A stretch of DNA of 25,420 nucleotides from Thermococci archaeon (GTDB taxonomy: Archaea; Methanobacteriota_B; Thermococci; Thermococcales; Thermococcaceae): NCBI GenBank assembly GCA_003663525.1, contig QMUF01000003.1:1-25420 (forward strand), in the 5' to 3' direction. The notes under the pieces are model-generated. The model did not search any database and was not told the DNA's origin. It worked only from the letters and a program-made list of their open reading frames with translations. Numbering within the stretch: the stretch's first letter is position 1; each line of letters opens with the position of its first letter. The position numbers and the translations under genes were made by a program. Positions 23,927-25,420 of this stretch are shown here, piece after piece.

Positions 23927-24498
23927 TCCTCTTCACCTCCCAGCTCTTTTATAACATCTTGAGCAATTTCACCCAGAGATACCCATCTAATGCCTTCAAA
24001 TGGTATGATGACTGCATCTGTGACATCTTTAAACTGTTCAATTAGCGGTAGGGCCTCTTTAACCCTGAGCTTTTTAAGTGCCAGCATTGCAAATGCTTTC
24101 CTATTTTTGTCTCCATGTTCAAGAATATCTATAAGGCTACTCACTATTTCGTTCCTGAACATCTCTCCTACCCATGGAAAAAACCTTATCATTAACTCGA
24201 AGCTCTGCATGGCGTTTTCCTTAACATATGGGTCTGGATCGTTCACAAGTAAAAGGGTTTTCAATGGAAGACCCCCCTCGACATACTCCATCATCAGGTC
24301 TTTGTGTCTTGAAATAAGTTCCCCGAGGAGTAAAAGAGCATCTCCCCGTATTCCTGGGTTTTTTTCATTGAGGAGTTCCAGTATTGCATCAACGTATCCT
24401 TTGTCCTTCACCGCCTCACGAAGTATTCCCTCTAACTCCCCCTGAGAAAGCATTTTGATGATCTTATTCTTTTTGGATCCAAACGAAAACAACCCCAT
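23923..24498 (-). CDS. HEAT-repeat protein
   Basis: The 191-residue cytosolic protein is built from helical pairs typical of HEAT repeats: AILELLNEKNPGIRGDALLL, then LLLVNDPDPYVKENAMQSFE, then LIDILEHGDKNRKAFAMLAL and a degenerate C-terminal unit (ALPLIEQFKD). Such proteins are usually protein-binding scaffolds. The start MGLFSFGSKKNK (ATG 24498 after GGTGTGT) is preferred to the upstream codon. Co-translation with a BofA-like membrane protein suggests a membrane-linked scaffold. No enzyme motif is seen. Confidence 0.82.
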   Translation of the reverse strand: MGLFSFGSKKNKIIKMLSQGELEGILREAVKDKGYVDAILELLNEKNPGIRGDALLLLGELISRHKDLMMEYVEGGLPLKTLLLVNDPDPYVKENAMQSFELMIRFFPWVGEMFRNEIVSSLIDILEHGDKNRKAFAMLALKKLRVKEALPLIEQFKDVTDAVIIPFEGIRWVSLGEIAQDVIKELGGEEE

Positions 24499-24583
24499 AC
24501 ACACCACTGTAATCTTTTTGACTTTGAGCCTTAAAGCCCTTTCCCTAAATTTTAAAAAGCTCTCGAGAATTTGGAGATAGGCA

Positions 24584-24629
24584 ATGAGGAAAACAATTTA
24601 CACTGAGCGGTGATGATACTTTACCTCAA
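24584..24629 (+). ncRNA. Possible C/D-box guide RNA (half canonical)
   Basis: An ATGAGGA (C-box-like, 24584-24590), a 12-base spacer, a CTGA (D' box, 24603-24606), and TGATGA (C', 24611-24616) have the order and spacing of an archaeal C/D sRNA. GGC and GCC flank the ends. A TATA-like AATTTTAAAA (24548-24557) lies about 30 bases upstream. No proper D box is found after C' (only CTCA, too close). Weak candidate. Confidence 0.25.
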
Positions 24630-24648
24630 GCCTTTAAGAGGTGAGATT

Positions 24649-24939
24649 ATGCACATCAAAGAGTTTCAAGAGCTGATTAGGGAGCTTTACTTCCACAGGG
24701 ATGAGAAGAGAGGACTGGAAAAGACTTTCATGTGGTTCAGTGAGGAGGTTGGCGAATTAGCCGAGGCCTTAAGGAAAAACGATAGAGAGGCCATGGAAGA
24801 GGAGTTTGCTGACGTTTTGGCATGGCTCGTGAGCTTGGCCAACATAGTAGGGGTGGATGTGGAAGAGGCCGCAAAGGAGAAATACCCCGGCGTTTGCCCT
24901 TACTGTGGGAAGAACCCTTGTGAGTGTGAGAAGGAGTGA
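24649..24939 (+). CDS. MazG-like nucleotide pyrophosphohydrolase with Cys-rich tail
   Basis: The 96-residue protein has the MazG metal-binding pattern: FSEEVGELAEALRK (EExxE) followed by EEEFADVLAWLVSLAN (ExxxD). These proteins hydrolyse (d)NTPs to monophosphates, removing abnormal nucleotides. The C-terminus CPYCGKNPCECEKE carries four cysteines (C-x2-C-x4-C-x-C) that could bind zinc. The ATG at 24649 follows GAGGTGAGATT. Confidence 0.85.
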   Translation: MHIKEFQELIRELYFHRDEKRGLEKTFMWFSEEVGELAEALRKNDREAMEEEFADVLAWLVSLANIVGVDVEEAAKEKYPGVCPYCGKNPCECEKE

Positions 24940-25057
24940 TTAAGTTGTTTTAAACTTCATTTTAAATGAGAATAACAAGTTATTTGTGACTGGTACCTTA
25001 TATTGGACAAGACTACTAACTCAAAATTTACAAAGAGGAATAGCTAACAAAACAACA

Positions 25058-25065
25058 TTTATAAA
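25058..25065 (+). promoter_or_regulatory. TATA box of the right-edge membrane protein
   Basis: TTTATAAA in AACATTTATAAATCC predicts initiation near 25087, right at the ATG (25089), so the message is probably leaderless; no ribosome site precedes the ATG. Confidence 0.6.
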
Positions 25066-25088
25066 TCCTAAAAAACCTAATTAAGTCG

Positions 25089-25420
25089 ATGCTATCGAAT
25101 AAAAAGATAATAAATGTTACAATGGGGAGTATACTCTCAGCAACTTGGTTATTGTTAGGTAAAATGAATCCATATTTTTCAATTCTTATACTTATGTTTT
25201 TAGGCTTAAATCTCTCCTCGTACATATGTGAAAAGATTTCTTTCAGAGTTTCCTTTGCAGGAGCCCTTGGAGTGTCTGTTTTAGTGATTACCGCTTATAT
25301 TTTAAGTATCCTACAGATTGGTCTTTCTCCTTTAATGTACCTAATTTTAATATTGTCAAGTATCACCTTTAACTTTGATTATTACAAAAAAATATCTAGA
25401 AAGGAATTTGTATCCCTAGG
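25089..25420 (+). CDS. Unknown integral membrane protein, partial
   Basis: An open frame of 110 codons runs off the right edge. It has about four hydrophobic segments: VTMGSILSATWLLLGK, YFSILILMFLGLNLSSYIC, VSFAGALGVSVLVITAYILS and LMYLILILSSITF, followed by a charged stretch (DYYKKISRKEF). The composition is AT-richer than the neighbours. The 149 bases between it and the MazG-like gene hold only the promoter. I do not recognise the family. Confidence 0.7.
   Translation, partial: MLSNKKIINVTMGSILSATWLLLGKMNPYFSILILMFLGLNLSSYICEKISFRVSFAGALGVSVLVITAYILSILQIGLSPLMYLILILSSITFNFDYYKKISRKEFVSL

Noticed and set aside
23990..24445. A 151-codon open frame on the plus strand
   Set aside because: It is antisense to the well-supported HEAT-repeat gene and has a serine-rich composition typical of a shadow frame; no ribosome site.

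Overview
The window reads as a hyperthermophilic archaeon of the Thermococcales (Thermococcus/Pyrococcus type). The evidence is the superoxide reductase-rubredoxin-rubrerythrin block, an archaeal 8-oxoguanine glycosylase (AGOG), Mbx-type oxidoreductase subunits, archaeal release factor aRF1, BRE/TATA promoters followed by GGTGA-type ribosome sites, and IS200/IS605-type transposon debris. I see no tRNA, rRNA or CRISPR array.

Region 1 (1-3.5 kb) is an iron and diiron-protein area. It holds the N-terminal part of a ferritin/VIT1 metal transporter, a tiny winged-helix-like ORF, a GNAT acetyltransferase, a frameshifted rubrerythrin-like pseudogene, a short ferritin-like protein of the kind fused to or packaged in encapsulins, a ZIP metal transporter with a dyad operator at its start site, and another ferritin-like protein.

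Region 2 (3.4-7.9 kb, minus strand) is the most unusual part. An intact KaiC/RadA-like ATPase is followed by a second RecA-fold protein that has lost its P-loop, then five polytopic membrane proteins in the order A-B-A-B-A (two families, tightly overlapping), and finally the ferritin-like gene. It looks like a membrane-linked KaiC signalling cassette of unknown function. A perfect dyad lies at its predicted transcription start.

Region 3 (8.0-9.9 kb, minus) is the oxygen-detoxification block: rubrerythrin, rubredoxin, superoxide reductase, and an NAD(P)H:rubredoxin reductase cut in half by a transposon end. Region 4 (9.9-12.8 kb) is a damaged, rearranged segment. An intact AGOG repair gene and an mbxN-like ferredoxin gene (with one cluster cysteine replaced by tyrosine) sit next to a decayed mbxL-like gene (deletion frameshift, nonsense codon, truncated 5' end). 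Transposon remnants lie on both sides.

Region 5 (12.8-25.4 kb) is orderly chromosomal backbone: an HTH-ACT regulator, a radical SAM/TRAM enzyme, UDP-GlcNAc epimerase and UDP-ManNAc dehydrogenase with a DUF354 protein (surface sugar synthesis), a SpoIIM-family membrane protein with a lipoate-ligase C-terminal-type protein, arginyl-tRNA synthetase, a DapA-superfamily aldolase/lyase, aRF1, a BofA-family membrane protein with a HEAT-repeat protein, a MazG-like pyrophosphohydrolase, and the start of an unknown membrane protein. Gene starts were chosen mainly from GGTGA/GGAGG sites 4-6 bases upstream.
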